From positions 124,001-188,000 of the forward strand of contig NZ_AQGV01000009.1 of NCBI RefSeq assembly GCF_014858725.1: DNA of 64,000 nucleotides, in the 5' to 3' direction. The position numbers and the translations under genes are program-made. The notes beneath the pieces are model-generated. The model did not search any database, was not told where the DNA came from, and saw only the letters and a program-made list of their open reading frames with translations. Of the stretch, positions 49,658 through 58,696 are shown piece by piece; positions within the stretch are counted from its first letter, which is position 1, and each line of letters begins with the position of its first letter. The DNA is from Pseudoalteromonas aurantia 208 (GTDB lineage: Bacteria > Pseudomonadota > Gammaproteobacteria > Enterobacterales > Alteromonadaceae).

Positions 49658-50875
49658 ATGAGTCTATATATGAGTATATATAATCAAATCGAACAATCTT
49701 TTTTCTTTACTTTATCTCGCAAGATATTTGGCAACCTCAGTTTCGTCTTTTCTTTTCAGATCTTCACTTTGTTTTGGTTGTACCATGAAATCAATGATAA
49801 TGACCAAGCATTAAACTGGTTTTGGATAATGGCATTTGGTGCTGTTGCTGGCTTTATTTTCACCTTATTCTATATGCGGTTTTTAATCGTTCGTCCTGTT
49901 CGAGCCATGCGAGACACACTTCAACAAATAAACCGTCAAGAGGGTAACCTCAATGCAAAATTACCGCACTTTACCTATGATGAATTTAGAGAGCTGAGCG
50001 AGCAATACAATACCTTCACCCATAACTTGAGCCAATTACTTGCCACTACATACGAAAGTGCTCAAACCGCAGCGAGCAGTAATCAAGATGTCACACATTC
50101 AATGGAACACACTGCCAAATTTGGTGCCCAACAAATACAGAACAGTGACTCCATTATTGCTGCCAGCGATCAGGTGACCCATAGCCTACAAAGTATTGTT
50201 GGAAATACAGATCAGGTTTATCAGGCGAATACTGAAAGTTTAAAATTCGTCAAAACATCGTCAAATTCACTGGCTGCACTGGTCGGTGAAGTAAAGCAAA
50301 TTACCACGTTACTCGGTAAATTTTCTACAACGGTCTCAGGGTTAAAAGAAAATAGTGAGAACATTCGTAGCATTTTAAAAATGGTTGAAGAGTTTTCAGA
50401 TCAGACTAATTTATTAGCTCTAAATGCTGCTATTGAAGCAGCGCGTGCCGGCGAAGCTGGACGAGGGTTTGCCGTGGTTGCCGACGAAGTGAGAACATTA
50501 TCAGTCAAAGTAAATGAAGCGACTCGGCAAATTAGTGACTTCATCAATCAAATGAATACTCTAGTAGGGGAAACAAACCAAGAGTCGGAGCAACTGATCA
50601 ACCACTCTCAAGGAGCTGAGCAAGCGATCAGTAAAACGTCTCAAGGCTTTACTGATATGAGCCGTGAATTTGAACGGAATCAGGCACAATTAGAAGATAT
50701 TGTTAGTGCGGTACACCAACTGGAAGCAACACAAAATCGCACTCATCAAACCGTGCAGAAAATTGTTGAGCTAGGCCAACAATCAAAGGCACAAATAGAT
50801 GATGCAGTCACGCAGTGCCAACAAGCACAATTACGTACTGAAGCAACGCAAAATGAATTAGAACGCTTTGTATAG
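49658..50875 (+). CDS. Methyl-accepting chemotaxis protein with minimal periplasmic region
   Basis: A 405-aa chemoreceptor. Two transmembrane helices (about 23-42 and 54-76) are joined by only about 11 residues, so there is no periplasmic ligand domain. A HAMP linker (about 77-130) and the cytoplasmic signalling domain follow. The conserved tip is intact: [20 protein letters not shown] and [14 protein letters not shown]. It probably signals to CheA/CheW from membrane or cytoplasmic cues. A nearby second Met (residue 5) is an alternative start. No che genes adjoin it. Confidence 0.9.
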   Translation: MSLYMSIYNQIEQSFFFTLSRKIFGNLSFVFSFQIFTLFWLYHEINDNDQALNWFWIMAFGAVAGFIFTLFYMRFLIVRPVRAMRDTLQQINRQEGNLNAKLPHFTYDEFRELSEQYNTFTHNLSQLLATTYESAQTAASSNQDVTHSMEHTAKFGAQQIQNSDSIIAASDQVTHSLQSIVGNTDQVYQANTESLKFVKTSSNSLAALVGEVKQITTLLGKFSTTVSGLKENSENIRSILKMVEEFSDQTNLLALNAAIEAARAGEAGRGFAVVADEVRTLSVKVNEATRQISDFINQMNTLVGETNQESEQLINHSQGAEQAISKTSQGFTDMSREFERNQAQLEDIVSAVHQLEATQNRTHQTVQKIVELGQQSKAQIDDAVTQCQQAQLRTEATQNELERFV

Positions 50876-50913
50876 CATTTGATATCGCGCTAAGCACGCG
50901 CTATATCAAATGC
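50875..50913. terminator. Hairpin between convergent chemoreceptor and epmA
   Basis: An 11-bp inverted repeat GCATTTGATAT / ATATCAAATGC, extended inward by a GCGC-containing stem, spans the 14-base gap between the chemoreceptor stop and the epmA stop. No T-run follows, and the right arm lies in the 3' end of epmA. Confidence 0.4.
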
Positions 50914-51864
50914 GATGACTTCTTTAATTGATGCTTTCTTCGTTGCAAGCATGACTAACCTATCAATACCCAATGCCACTCCAGAACAACGCGGTAGTCC
51001 ATGTGTTAATGCTGCCAAAAAGCGTTTATCAATATCAACAGGTGTTAACCCCATTTCATTTCTTAATTTATTGTCTTGTTCAAAACGGGCCGTTTGCTCT
51101 GTTGCATCCGTAAGTTCATTAAAACCATTCGCCAGTTCCATTCCCTGATAGTAAAGTTCAAAACGCCCGGCGACCCTAGGATCCTCAGTACATAACTGCG
51201 CCAACGCAGCTTGCGACGCAGGAAAGTGATATACAAAGCAAGGAGCTCTTTGACCTATATTGGGCTCTATCTCCATGCAAAACAGTAGCTGTAATAGAGT
51301 ATCTAAATTCGTTTCAGTATCAGCTATATCAGCATAACCATACTTTACTGCTATCGATTTCAACTCATCTAAGTTCACCGATAATGGGTCTATACCTATA
51401 ATATCCAAAAACACTTGTTGGTAAGAAATCGACGTACATGGCTGACAATTAAGAATGTGTATCATCAGGTCATTGATCTCTGCCATCAAAGTAAACTCGT
51501 CGAAGTCTGGGCGATACCACTCCAACATCGTAAACTCAGGATTATGGTGTTTACCCGACTCCTCATTGCGAAATGCTTTGCCTATTTGATAAATAGCCCC
51601 ACTGCCTGCGGCAAGCAACCGTTTCATAGCAAACTCAGGAGATGTTTGTAAATACAGAGGCAATCCGGTGCTATTTCCCGGCCCAACAAACTCCGTGGTA
51701 AAAGTCGCCAAATGAACATCGGTTACGCTGGCAGCACATAAGCTTGGCGTCTCAACCTCCATCACGGATCGTACGTTAAAAAACGCACGAATTTTTCCGA
51801 GTATTTTGGCTCGTTCCTGTAGTGTTTGAATTTCACAACTCGGGGCCCACATATTATCAGACAT
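50890..51864 (-). CDS. epmA: EF-P lysine-34 ligase (PoxA/GenX)
   Basis: EpmA is a class II lysyl-tRNA synthetase paralogue that attaches (R)-beta-lysine to Lys34 of elongation factor P. The protein begins MSDNMWAPSCEIQTLQERAK from ATG 51864, preceded by AAGGAAACATC; the upstream Met at 51888 would add 8 unusual residues. It has 324 aa, near the 325 of E. coli. Class II motifs include PEFTMLEWYRPDFDE (motif 2) and SGVALGIDRLVMLA (motif 3). It lacks an anticodon-binding domain, as expected. It is downstream of efp on the same strand, separated by a terminator. Confidence 0.94.
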   Translation of the reverse strand: MSDNMWAPSCEIQTLQERAKILGKIRAFFNVRSVMEVETPSLCAASVTDVHLATFTTEFVGPGNSTGLPLYLQTSPEFAMKRLLAAGSGAIYQIGKAFRNEESGKHHNPEFTMLEWYRPDFDEFTLMAEINDLMIHILNCQPCTSISYQQVFLDIIGIDPLSVNLDELKSIAVKYGYADIADTETNLDTLLQLLFCMEIEPNIGQRAPCFVYHFPASQAALAQLCTEDPRVAGRFELYYQGMELANGFNELTDATEQTARFEQDNKLRNEMGLTPVDIDKRFLAALTHGLPRCSGVALGIDRLVMLATKKASIKEVIAFDIARA

Positions 51865-51890
51865 GATGTTTCCTTTATTTACGTGCATAA

Positions 51891-51916
51891 AAAATCCCAG
51901 CCAAAGCTAGGATTTT
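51891..51916 (-). terminator. Intrinsic terminator after efp
   Basis: An 11-bp stem with one mismatch, AAAATCCCAGC paired with GCTAGGATTTT around a CAAA loop, has a T-run on the minus strand immediately after it. It ends efp transcription 18 bases past the stop and just before epmA, so epmA would depend on readthrough or on its own promoter. Confidence 0.75.
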
Positions 51917-51934
51917 TATCATTAATATCGTGTA

Positions 51935-52501
51935 TTACTTAACACGACCTTGATATTCATTAGTACGCGTATCAACTTTAATGACTTCGCCAATTTGCAC
52001 AAACAAAGGCACTCGTACTACGGCACCTGTAGAAAGTGTCGCTGGCTTGCCACCCGTTCCGGCAGTGTCACCTTTTAGACCTGGGTCTGTTTCTGTAATT
52101 TCTAGTTCAACAAAATTGGGGGGAGTGACTGCAATTGGGCTGCCATTCCACAATGTAATGGTACATACATCATTTTCTACGAGCCACTTTACATTCTCAC
52201 CAACGGCTTTTTCATCCGCAGCAATTTGCTCAAATGTGTCGTTGTTCATGAAGTGCCAAAACTCACCATCTGTATATAGATAAGCTAATTCTGTATCCAT
52301 CACATCAGCACCTTCCACTGAATCACCAGATTTAAAGGTTTTTTCTAATACCTTACCAGAGATCAATTTACGGATCTTAACACGGTTAAACGCCTGACCT
52401 TTGCCTGGTTTAACCATTTCATTTTCTAAGATGGCACATGGTTCACCATCTAACATAATTTTTAAGCCGCCCTTGAACTCGTTGGTGCTATAATTCGCCA
52501 T
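51935..52501 (-). CDS. efp: Translation elongation factor P
   Basis: EF-P enters the ribosome between P and E sites and rescues translation of polyproline stretches. The 188-aa protein from ATG 52501 begins [20 protein letters not shown]; an upstream in-frame Met at 52597 gives a non-homologous extension into epmB. Lys34, the residue modified with beta-lysine, is in VKPGKGQAF. The KOW-like N domain and two OB domains are complete. epmB runs divergently from 42 bases away and epmA lies downstream, so the lysylation system is complete except for the dispensable EpmC. Confidence 0.96.
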   Translation of the reverse strand: MANYSTNEFKGGLKIMLDGEPCAILENEMVKPGKGQAFNRVKIRKLISGKVLEKTFKSGDSVEGADVMDTELAYLYTDGEFWHFMNNDTFEQIAADEKAVGENVKWLVENDVCTITLWNGSPIAVTPPNFVELEITETDPGLKGDTAGTGGKPATLSTGAVVRVPLFVQIGEVIKVDTRTNEYQGRVK

Positions 52502-52542
52502 CGTATCCTCTAACTGTCTTTTTCGAGTAAGTAAACTTGCTA

Positions 52543-53556
52543 ATGATACAAACAAATGAAGTAAATTTGCAGAGCAACTGGCAAAAAGAATTGGCAAATG
52601 TGATCACAAACCCTAAATCACTAGTAAAAATGCTGGGTTTAGAGGCACATTTTAATGCAAATGACTTGGAAGCTAGGTCCTTATTTCCAGTTCGAGTTCC
52701 TTTACCCTTTATCAAAAAGATGCGCTATGGTGATCCTAGTGATCCTCTATTGCTACAAGTGATGCCTCTACATAAGGAGTTTTTAACCAAGGCTGGTTTT
52801 AATAAAGATCCTTTAGAGGAGCAACAAAGTGCCCAACCAGGATTGTTGCACAAGTATCGCTCTCGTCTTTTACTGATGTTAAAAACGGGTTGCGCTGTAA
52901 ATTGTCGCTATTGTTTCAGACGGCATTTCCCTTACCAAGAGAATCAGCTCAATAAGCGAACCCTGCTCGAATGCATTGATTACCTTAAAGCACACCCTGA
53001 AATAAATGAAGTGATTCTCAGTGGTGGTGATCCGCTTATGGCCAAAGATGACACAATTGATTGGCTATTAAATGAGCTGGAACAACTTCCCCAATTAAAA
53101 CGCATCCGAATTCACAGTCGGTTACCCGTGGTAATACCGAGTCGAATAACATCTCAGCTTTGTACACGCCTCGCTGCTAGCCCCTTAAAAGTGATCTTCG
53201 TTAACCATATTAATCACGCGAATGAAATTGACGATGACTTTATCGACGCGATGACAATGCTCAAAGCCGCAAACGTCACTTTATTAAACCAAGCTGTATT
53301 ACTAAAAGGTATAAATGACTCAAGTGACATACAAGTCGCATTAAGTGAACGATTATTTGAAGCGCATATTTTACCGTACTATCTACATGTATTAGATAAA
53401 GTTGAAGGTGCCAGCCATTTTGATATTGAGCAAGCCCATGCGCGAGAGATAATGGCGGGCATGCTTGAAGAATTACCCGGATTTCTAATGCCTAAGCTTG
53501 TGAGAGAAATCGGTGGCAAAACAAGTAAGACACCGATTGATTTACAGCTACAGTAA
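52543..53556 (+). CDS. epmB: EF-P beta-lysylation protein (lysine 2,3-aminomutase)
   Basis: EpmB is a radical SAM and PLP-dependent lysine 2,3-aminomutase that makes (R)-beta-lysine, the group EpmA ligates to EF-P. The [4Fe-4S] motif [15 protein letters not shown] (Cys-x3-Cys-x2-Cys) is intact, followed by [15 protein letters not shown]. The 337-aa length from ATG 52543 agrees with the family (E. coli 342). An in-frame TTG at 52537 is a less likely start. The PLP-lysine lies toward the C-terminus near [11 protein letters not shown]. It is divergent from efp. Confidence 0.94.
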   Translation: MIQTNEVNLQSNWQKELANVITNPKSLVKMLGLEAHFNANDLEARSLFPVRVPLPFIKKMRYGDPSDPLLLQVMPLHKEFLTKAGFNKDPLEEQQSAQPGLLHKYRSRLLLMLKTGCAVNCRYCFRRHFPYQENQLNKRTLLECIDYLKAHPEINEVILSGGDPLMAKDDTIDWLLNELEQLPQLKRIRIHSRLPVVIPSRITSQLCTRLAASPLKVIFVNHINHANEIDDDFIDAMTMLKAANVTLLNQAVLLKGINDSSDIQVALSERLFEAHILPYYLHVLDKVEGASHFDIEQAHAREIMAGMLEELPGFLMPKLVREIGGKTSKTPIDLQLQ

Positions 53557-53565
53557 CTTCATTGT

Positions 53566-53781
53566 TTACACATATGTATTAATGTTATTACCTAACGTTG
53601 CTGTGGTTGATTTTGCGGGGATTTGTGCGCTAGCACTTGACCCTGCGGCTTCAATCAAAGCAAGGGCAGCTTTACCATCTGCTTGCTGTTGCTTTTTGGC
53701 CAGAGAAGCGCTGTAAACTTCGCCACTAGGGCCTGCTCCAGACATCGCAGGAAGGTTATTTCCAGAAATATTCATTGGCAT
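53566..53781 (-). CDS. YjfB-like putative motility protein
   Basis: A 71-aa protein resembling the YjfB family (putative motility protein). The family's core features are present: SASLAKKQQQADGKAALALI as a helix, a Pro/Ala/Ser segment (SASAQIPAKS), and a C-terminal GNNINTYV like the LGxxID ending. It lacks a signal peptide and membrane segments. The function is unknown; some homologues are linked to flagellar genes, but none lie here. It is convergent with epmB, 9 bases apart. Confidence 0.6.
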   Translation of the reverse strand: MPMNISGNNLPAMSGAGPSGEVYSASLAKKQQQADGKAALALIEAAGSSASAQIPAKSTTATLGNNINTYV

Positions 53782-53847
53782 ATACCTGACTTTTTAAGTG
53801 AATCCACGTAGACTATCGGCCGTTTAAGCAACAACTTTAGGAAAAAT

Positions 53848-54141
53848 ATGCACGCTGTTATTGAAAAACTCAATGAAAATTTAAAAGTGGTTTATCGTCA
53901 AGCACTTGATGCAGACAAAAAATTAGATGAGTTGCAGCAGCAAGGTCACGGTAAATTTAAAGCTTTATTCACTGAAGAAGCCGGCTTTACTTTTGAAGCG
54001 AAGCGATTTAAGCCTTATGTGTTAGATGTTGCCGCCGATGTTGAAGCATTAAGTCATCACGAAGAACTTGATCAACACAAGCTCACCCTTGCGGTCACTA
54101 AATTACAAAACTTATTAAAGCTGCTTGCTACGTTTAAATAG
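53848..54141 (+). CDS. Small alpha-helical protein, possibly PriC-like
   Basis: A 97-aa, charged, almost entirely helical protein with heptad-like spacing (LDELQQQGHGKFKALFTEE and LTLAVTKLQNLLKLLATF). It shows weak similarity in pattern to primosomal replication protein PriC, with a small helical domain and a Phe-containing LFTEE segment, but is shorter than typical PriC. It has a clear AGGAAAAAT leader upstream of the ATG and a terminator after it, so it is very probably expressed. I do not recognise its function firmly. Confidence 0.6.
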   Translation: MHAVIEKLNENLKVVYRQALDADKKLDELQQQGHGKFKALFTEEAGFTFEAKRFKPYVLDVAADVEALSHHEELDQHKLTLAVTKLQNLLKLLATFK

Positions 54142-54165
54142 TCATTGTTAGTCGCTTAATACCGT

Positions 54166-54185
54166 AAAAGGCCGCTAGGCCTTTT
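54166..54185 (+). terminator. Terminator after the small helical protein gene
   Basis: A perfect 8-bp stem AAAAGGCC / GGCCTTTT with a GCTA loop, 24 bases after the stop. The A and T flanks fit a bidirectional intrinsic terminator. Confidence 0.75.
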
Positions 54186-54316
54186 CATCTTCCTTCCCAG
54201 TTACGCAAAACCCCGCTAAAAAGATTCCGTTAACAACTTCAAGTGTTTATTGGTAATCATTAAATATCCATCTACGCTATGTGAGGTATATCAATTTATA
54301 TTTTCACGGAAGGACT

Positions 54317-57300
54317 ATGCAACGTCGTAAGCATTGGCGCTTCTCTGTACGGATCACGGTCGTCACATTATTTGCCGTGGTCTGTAGCATTGTTGCCGCC
54401 CTCACAGTTACACTGCAGTACTACAACAGTATTGCCCAGTTAGAGCAGCAAACCGTTCAGCAGTTTGATCTATTTGCCACGAGCGCAAAGCAAACAATTC
54501 ATCAAAATGATTTAGCGGCAAGTAGAATGGTTGATATGTTGGCACTCACACCCAATATAGAACGGCTAAATGACTCACAAAAATTACGCCTTCTCGCAGA
54601 ACTCATCGCTACTAACCCTGCAGTGGAGGGTATCTACTTTGCAAACGACAGTGGGAGCTTTTTCGAGGTCATTAATCTCAAAAATAAAACCCTAAAACAA
54701 AGTTATCGGGCCTTAGAAAACGATGCCTGGGTGATCATGCACATTGATGGGCTACGTAGTCCAAATCAGCGTAAACTGTCATTTTTTAATACCGAATTCG
54801 AATTGAGCTCAACACGTATTGAACCAACAAATTATAACCCCACTAAACGCCCTTGGTATATTAATGCTAAAAACGTAAGTCAGCGAAGCACGCCTTATTT
54901 ATTTCAATATACCCAAATACCCGGTGTTACTTACTTTAGAAAGTTGCTCAACCAAAACGGTGTTATTGGCCTTGATATTCCTCTTCATGCTTTAGCTGGT
55001 AGCCTAGAGCGCCAAGTCAAAGGGTTTGCTGGTGAAGCCTATTTGATAAAACCACAAGGGGACATCATCGCCACCAATCGATTAAATAATAAAGCGCAAA
55101 TGACGCCCATGCCCCCGATGCAACTCACTCACCAGCAAAAAGAGATTATCGCACGTCATTCGCCATTAACCCTCTCTAATGAAACGGATTGGTTTCCAGT
55201 TGATTATGCCGTTACGGGTGAACCAAACGGCTATGCGGTAGAAGTTATGAGACAAGTTGCTGCATTACTGCAGCTAGATGTTAAATTTATCAACGGTTAT
55301 AGCTGGCCTGAATTCATTCATCGCTTTAAACAAGGCAATATCCACGCTTTAAACGCCACGTTTGATAATCCAGAAAATCAGCAACTCGGTATAGTGAGTA
55401 ACCCTTATGGTAATCTAAAATTTGCTTTAATTTGGCCCAACAACGCTATAGATATTACTTCTATTGCACAGCTAGGTGGTAAAACATTGGCAGTTGCTGA
55501 AGGTTGGTCCGTTATTCAACAGATTAAAGATGCTTACCCTACCATAGAGATCCTTGAAGTTAACACGACCATCGATGTAGTTAACGCAGTGCTAAATGGT
55601 CAAGCGAATGTCGGTATTGAAAGTGATATAATCGTACGTAACTTACTCAATGAATATGCGCTTAGCGGCCTCAAGGTCAGTAATGCATTTTCATTTGCTC
55701 AGGCAAATGTGAAATCTTCCATTCACTTACTACTTTCACACAACAAAGCAGAATTGATGCCACTCATTAATTTAGCGATTGCTCATCTCAGTCCTGACTA
55801 TTTAGCTCGACTCGATGAAAAGTGGCTTAATGAAGAAGCGAATAGTCATGAAATTGGTCGAATTGTACCTTACTTATCTTATATCAATACGATGCAAAGC
55901 ACACAATTTGGCGCATTGCACCACTTTATCCATCAAGGTAAGAAGAAATTAATCTATGTTGATATGCTTAAAAGTGCGATGTCATCAGAGCAATTGATTG
56001 TTTTTGTTATCGATCAACAAACTTTATTTGCACCAGTCTATCATAGTGTCACCACCAGCAGCCTCATTACTCTGCTCGTTGTTACGATGTTATTACCACT
56101 GACTTGGTTGTGTGCATCGCCTATTGTTAAACCCATTACTGAGTTACTTGAAATGACTCACTTTATTCGAGCTCATGATTATTCTCAGGTTAAAGTGATC
56201 CCCAGTAAAGTCATCGAAGTAACGAGACTCTCATTGGCAATGAAGCGTATGGCTGATGAACTCAAACGTCATGAATACGCGCAGCGCAATTTAATTGATT
56301 CTATCATTAAGTTGATAGCGCAAGCTATTGACGAAAAATCACGATATACCGCTGGACATTGTAAACGAGTGCCTGAATTAGGTGAAATGTTGGCCCAAGC
56401 TGCGTGTGATAGCCATGCTAAACCCTTTAAGCACTTCTGTTTTAATAATGCGCAACAATGGAGAGAATTTAAAACTGCAGCTTGGCTACATGACTGTGGA
56501 AAAATAACCACGCCAGAGCATATCGTAGATAAAGGATCAAAACTTGAATGTATTTATAATCGTATTCATGAAATTAGAATGCGCTTTGAGGTGCTATATC
56601 GCGATGCGGAAATAAAATACCTTACCTTATCAGCAAAAGACCCTGAACATTCCACTAACTATGCACACCAAAAAGCACAAGCACAACAACAGCTATTTGA
56701 CGACTTCGCTTTTATCGCGAACGCCAATATTGGCAGTGAGTTTATGTGTGACGCTGACAAGGCAAAAATACACGCATTGGCCGCACAAACTTGGGTGCGT
56801 CATTTTGATGATAGTCTAGGCCTAGCACCATTAGAAGCACTTCGCTATCAACGATCCTCCCCCTCAAAACTCCCTGCGGTAGAGTCATTATTAGCAAATA
56901 AGAACATACATATCGTCGAACGACTTGAACCTTATCAGTGTGCTGAACATTTTAATATTAAAATGTCGGTTCCTGATAACCTGGCCAATAGAGGGGAAAT
57001 ATATAATCTGTGTATATCTCGGGGTACACTTACTGCTGAAGATAGGTTTAAAATCAATGAACATATTATAAGCACCATAAAAATACTCGATAGCGTACCG
57101 TTTCCTCCTGAATTGGCCAATGTGCCACGTATCGCTTCAACGCATCATGAAACAATGCGAGGCGATGGTTACCCTCGGCAACTGTCCGCAGAGGATCTCT
57201 CTATACCCGAGCGGATCTTAGCCTTAGCTGACATCTTTGAAGCACTAACAGCGGCCGATAGACCATACAAAAAAGCCAAACCTCTAAGCGTGGCACTGAA

Positions 57301-57484
57301 AATACTGCATACCATGGCTATCCAGCGACATATTGATATTGATGTATTTGAGTTGTTTATTACCAGTGGAGTGTATCTAGATTACGCACGTCAATTCTTA
57401 CCGCCAGAACAAATTGACGATGTCGACATTAATGCACTACTGACGATTAACGAGCACGACCAAAAAAGCGCTCGCTTCAATTAG
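54317..57484 (+). CDS. Periplasmic-binding-protein / HD-GYP sensor phosphodiesterase
   Basis: A sensor protein of 1055 aa from ATG 54317, which has an AAGGACT leader (the upstream GTG at 54281 is less likely). It has a transmembrane helix (about 12-35), a dCache-like periplasmic domain (about 40-280), an SBP_bac_3-like solute-binding domain (about 294-504), a second membrane helix (about 580-600), a HAMP-like linker and an HD-GYP domain. The HD residues are in WLHDCGKITTPEH (near 724) and the GYP motif in HHETMRGDGYP (near 942). HD-GYP enzymes hydrolyse cyclic di-GMP. About 218 residues separate the two motifs, against about 60 in typical HD-GYP domains, so there is a large insertion. Confidence 0.87.
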   Translation: MQRRKHWRFSVRITVVTLFAVVCSIVAALTVTLQYYNSIAQLEQQTVQQFDLFATSAKQTIHQNDLAASRMVDMLALTPNIERLNDSQKLRLLAELIATNPAVEGIYFANDSGSFFEVINLKNKTLKQSYRALENDAWVIMHIDGLRSPNQRKLSFFNTEFELSSTRIEPTNYNPTKRPWYINAKNVSQRSTPYLFQYTQIPGVTYFRKLLNQNGVIGLDIPLHALAGSLERQVKGFAGEAYLIKPQGDIIATNRLNNKAQMTPMPPMQLTHQQKEIIARHSPLTLSNETDWFPVDYAVTGEPNGYAVEVMRQVAALLQLDVKFINGYSWPEFIHRFKQGNIHALNATFDNPENQQLGIVSNPYGNLKFALIWPNNAIDITSIAQLGGKTLAVAEGWSVIQQIKDAYPTIEILEVNTTIDVVNAVLNGQANVGIESDIIVRNLLNEYALSGLKVSNAFSFAQANVKSSIHLLLSHNKAELMPLINLAIAHLSPDYLARLDEKWLNEEANSHEIGRIVPYLSYINTMQSTQFGALHHFIHQGKKKLIYVDMLKSAMSSEQLIVFVIDQQTLFAPVYHSVTTSSLITLLVVTMLLPLTWLCASPIVKPITELLEMTHFIRAHDYSQVKVIPSKVIEVTRLSLAMKRMADELKRHEYAQRNLIDSIIKLIAQAIDEKSRYTAGHCKRVPELGEMLAQAACDSHAKPFKHFCFNNAQQWREFKTAAWLHDCGKITTPEHIVDKGSKLECIYNRIHEIRMRFEVLYRDAEIKYLTLSAKDPEHSTNYAHQKAQAQQQLFDDFAFIANANIGSEFMCDADKAKIHALAAQTWVRHFDDSLGLAPLEALRYQRSSPSKLPAVESLLANKNIHIVERLEPYQCAEHFNIKMSVPDNLANRGEIYNLCISRGTLTAEDRFKINEHIISTIKILDSVPFPPELANVPRIASTHHETMRGDGYPRQLSAEDLSIPERILALADIFEALTAADRPYKKAKPLSVALKILHTMAIQRHIDIDVFELFITSGVYLDYARQFLPPEQIDDVDINALLTINEHDQKSARFN

Positions 57485-57499
57485 CCCCACAAAATGCAA

Positions 57500-57527
57500 A
57501 AGTGATAGAGACTCAGCTCTATCACTT
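57500..57527. terminator. Bidirectional terminator between HD-GYP and DUF3016 genes
   Basis: An 11-bp perfect stem AAGTGATAGAG / CTCTATCACTT with an ACTCAG loop lies between two convergent genes, 16 bases after the HD-GYP gene and about 20 bases from the end of the DUF3016 gene. An A-rich stretch follows on the plus strand, giving a T-run for the minus-strand gene. Confidence 0.7.
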
Positions 57528-57547
57528 TCAAAAAACACGTGTACATA

Positions 57548-58036
57548 TCAGGATTGTTGGATATATGATTCAATATCCTCTTTAAACCATTCTGTTATTA
57601 ATCGTTTATCAAAGTACAATACTTCGTCTCGACCAATACGAACTCTGTCCATAAAACCCATATCTTTAATCACTTTGGATTCAGCTTGAGTAAGCACCTC
57701 ACCCGCTTTATTGGTTAACTTGTAAGTTAACTTCATGCGAGGAAAATGAATCGACTTTATAACCCGGATATCATGCATGTTAAAACGTACATCGCCTGCA
57801 AGGTCGATATCTTCAAATGTCATATTTAATTTATACCCTTGCGGTAAGCGCGTGACGAGCTTATTTACATGCTTATCTAGTTGCCTTTGCACACGTTTAT
57901 GGAATGCACCTTTTGTTTCATTTGCCGGTCTGACATCTCTATAGTCATTGAAATCTAACCACTTTATTGACACTTCACCCGCACTTACAAAAAGTGGAAA
58001 GCAAGTCATTAATATCACTAAACATAGTTTGTTCAT
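57548..58036 (-). CDS. Secreted DUF3016 family protein
   Basis: A 162-aa exported protein with a signal peptide (about 1-19, MNKLCLVILMTCFPLFVSA). The mature part matches the DUF3016 pattern: VSIKWLDFNDYRDVRPAN, LPQGYKLNMTFEDIDLAGD, RVIKSIHFPRMKLTYKL and a C-terminal YFDKRLITEWFKEDI. The family is confined mostly to marine gammaproteobacteria and its function is unknown. It is a single gene between a bidirectional terminator and an intergenic region with a repeat element. Confidence 0.82.
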   Translation of the reverse strand: MNKLCLVILMTCFPLFVSAGEVSIKWLDFNDYRDVRPANETKGAFHKRVQRQLDKHVNKLVTRLPQGYKLNMTFEDIDLAGDVRFNMHDIRVIKSIHFPRMKLTYKLTNKAGEVLTQAESKVIKDMGFMDRVRIGRDEVLYFDKRLITEWFKEDIESYIQQS

Positions 58037-58251
58037 CTCTTTCTCCTATTAAGCTAACACAGTCAGTTTGCCCAAATTTTACTGAACGAAAACTTAACTT
58101 TTTGTGCTTTTACTTAGCTTTACTTGCGTTTACATGTTCATCGTATGTGTAAACGCAAATATTACCTTACCATAAAATAGACAGCGTAAAGTTTGAAAAA
58201 TATTCACACGTCACACATTTAAATATTCCAATAAATTGCCGCCTGTATTAA

Positions 58252-58514
58252 GGGCTGTTGATCTTTGCTGTTCTATTTTTTGTTCTCTTTGAGCATGCTT
58301 TTATCGCGGCGCTTAATATGTGGCCTAGTAATCTAAGCGAATATTAAGCAACAAAGAGAAAGGGGTGCTCAAAAGAACCGGTAGGCAGCGTTTGATTGGC
58401 TTTTCTACTATGTTATCGGCTGACTCACATGGAATAACCATGCTACGCAGCCTCTGCCTTGTATAAAAGCCAATCAAACTGCTGCAAAAATGAACCTAAA
58501 AGATCAACAGCCCC
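58252..58514. repeat. 263-bp nested inverted-repeat element
   Basis: An element bounded by 13-bp inverted repeats, GGGCTGTTGATCT on the left (58252-58264) and AGATCAACAGCCC on the right (58501-58513). Further inverted pairs nest inside: GCTTAATAT with ATATTAAGC, GTTCTCTTTG with CAAAGAGAA, and GTTTGATTGGCTTTT with AAAAGCCAATCAAAC (about 20 bp with one bulge). There is no ORF. It lies in the 660-base gap between the DUF3016 gene and the RND operon; I see nothing else in that gap except the terminator at its end. Confidence 0.7.
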
Positions 58515-58640
58515 TAGTGAATGACAGAGCGTCACCGTTATACCATCAACTAAATCTAGCGCACCACATTGAATAGATAATACCTTTTTTAATAAGAGTA
58601 ATTACAGTAAGTTAAATACGAAGTATGAGCACTGATACAG

Positions 58641-58669
58641 AAAAAATGAGCGCTTTGCGCTCATTTTTT
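58641..58669. terminator. Intrinsic terminator of the RND operon
   Basis: A long stem AAAAATGAGCGC / GCGCTCATTTTT with a TTT loop, A-rich on one side and T-rich on the other. It ends the minus-strand RND permease gene 28 bases after its stop and can act in both directions. Confidence 0.85.
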
Positions 58670-58696
58670 ATTAAAATTACATCAAGAATACAATCA

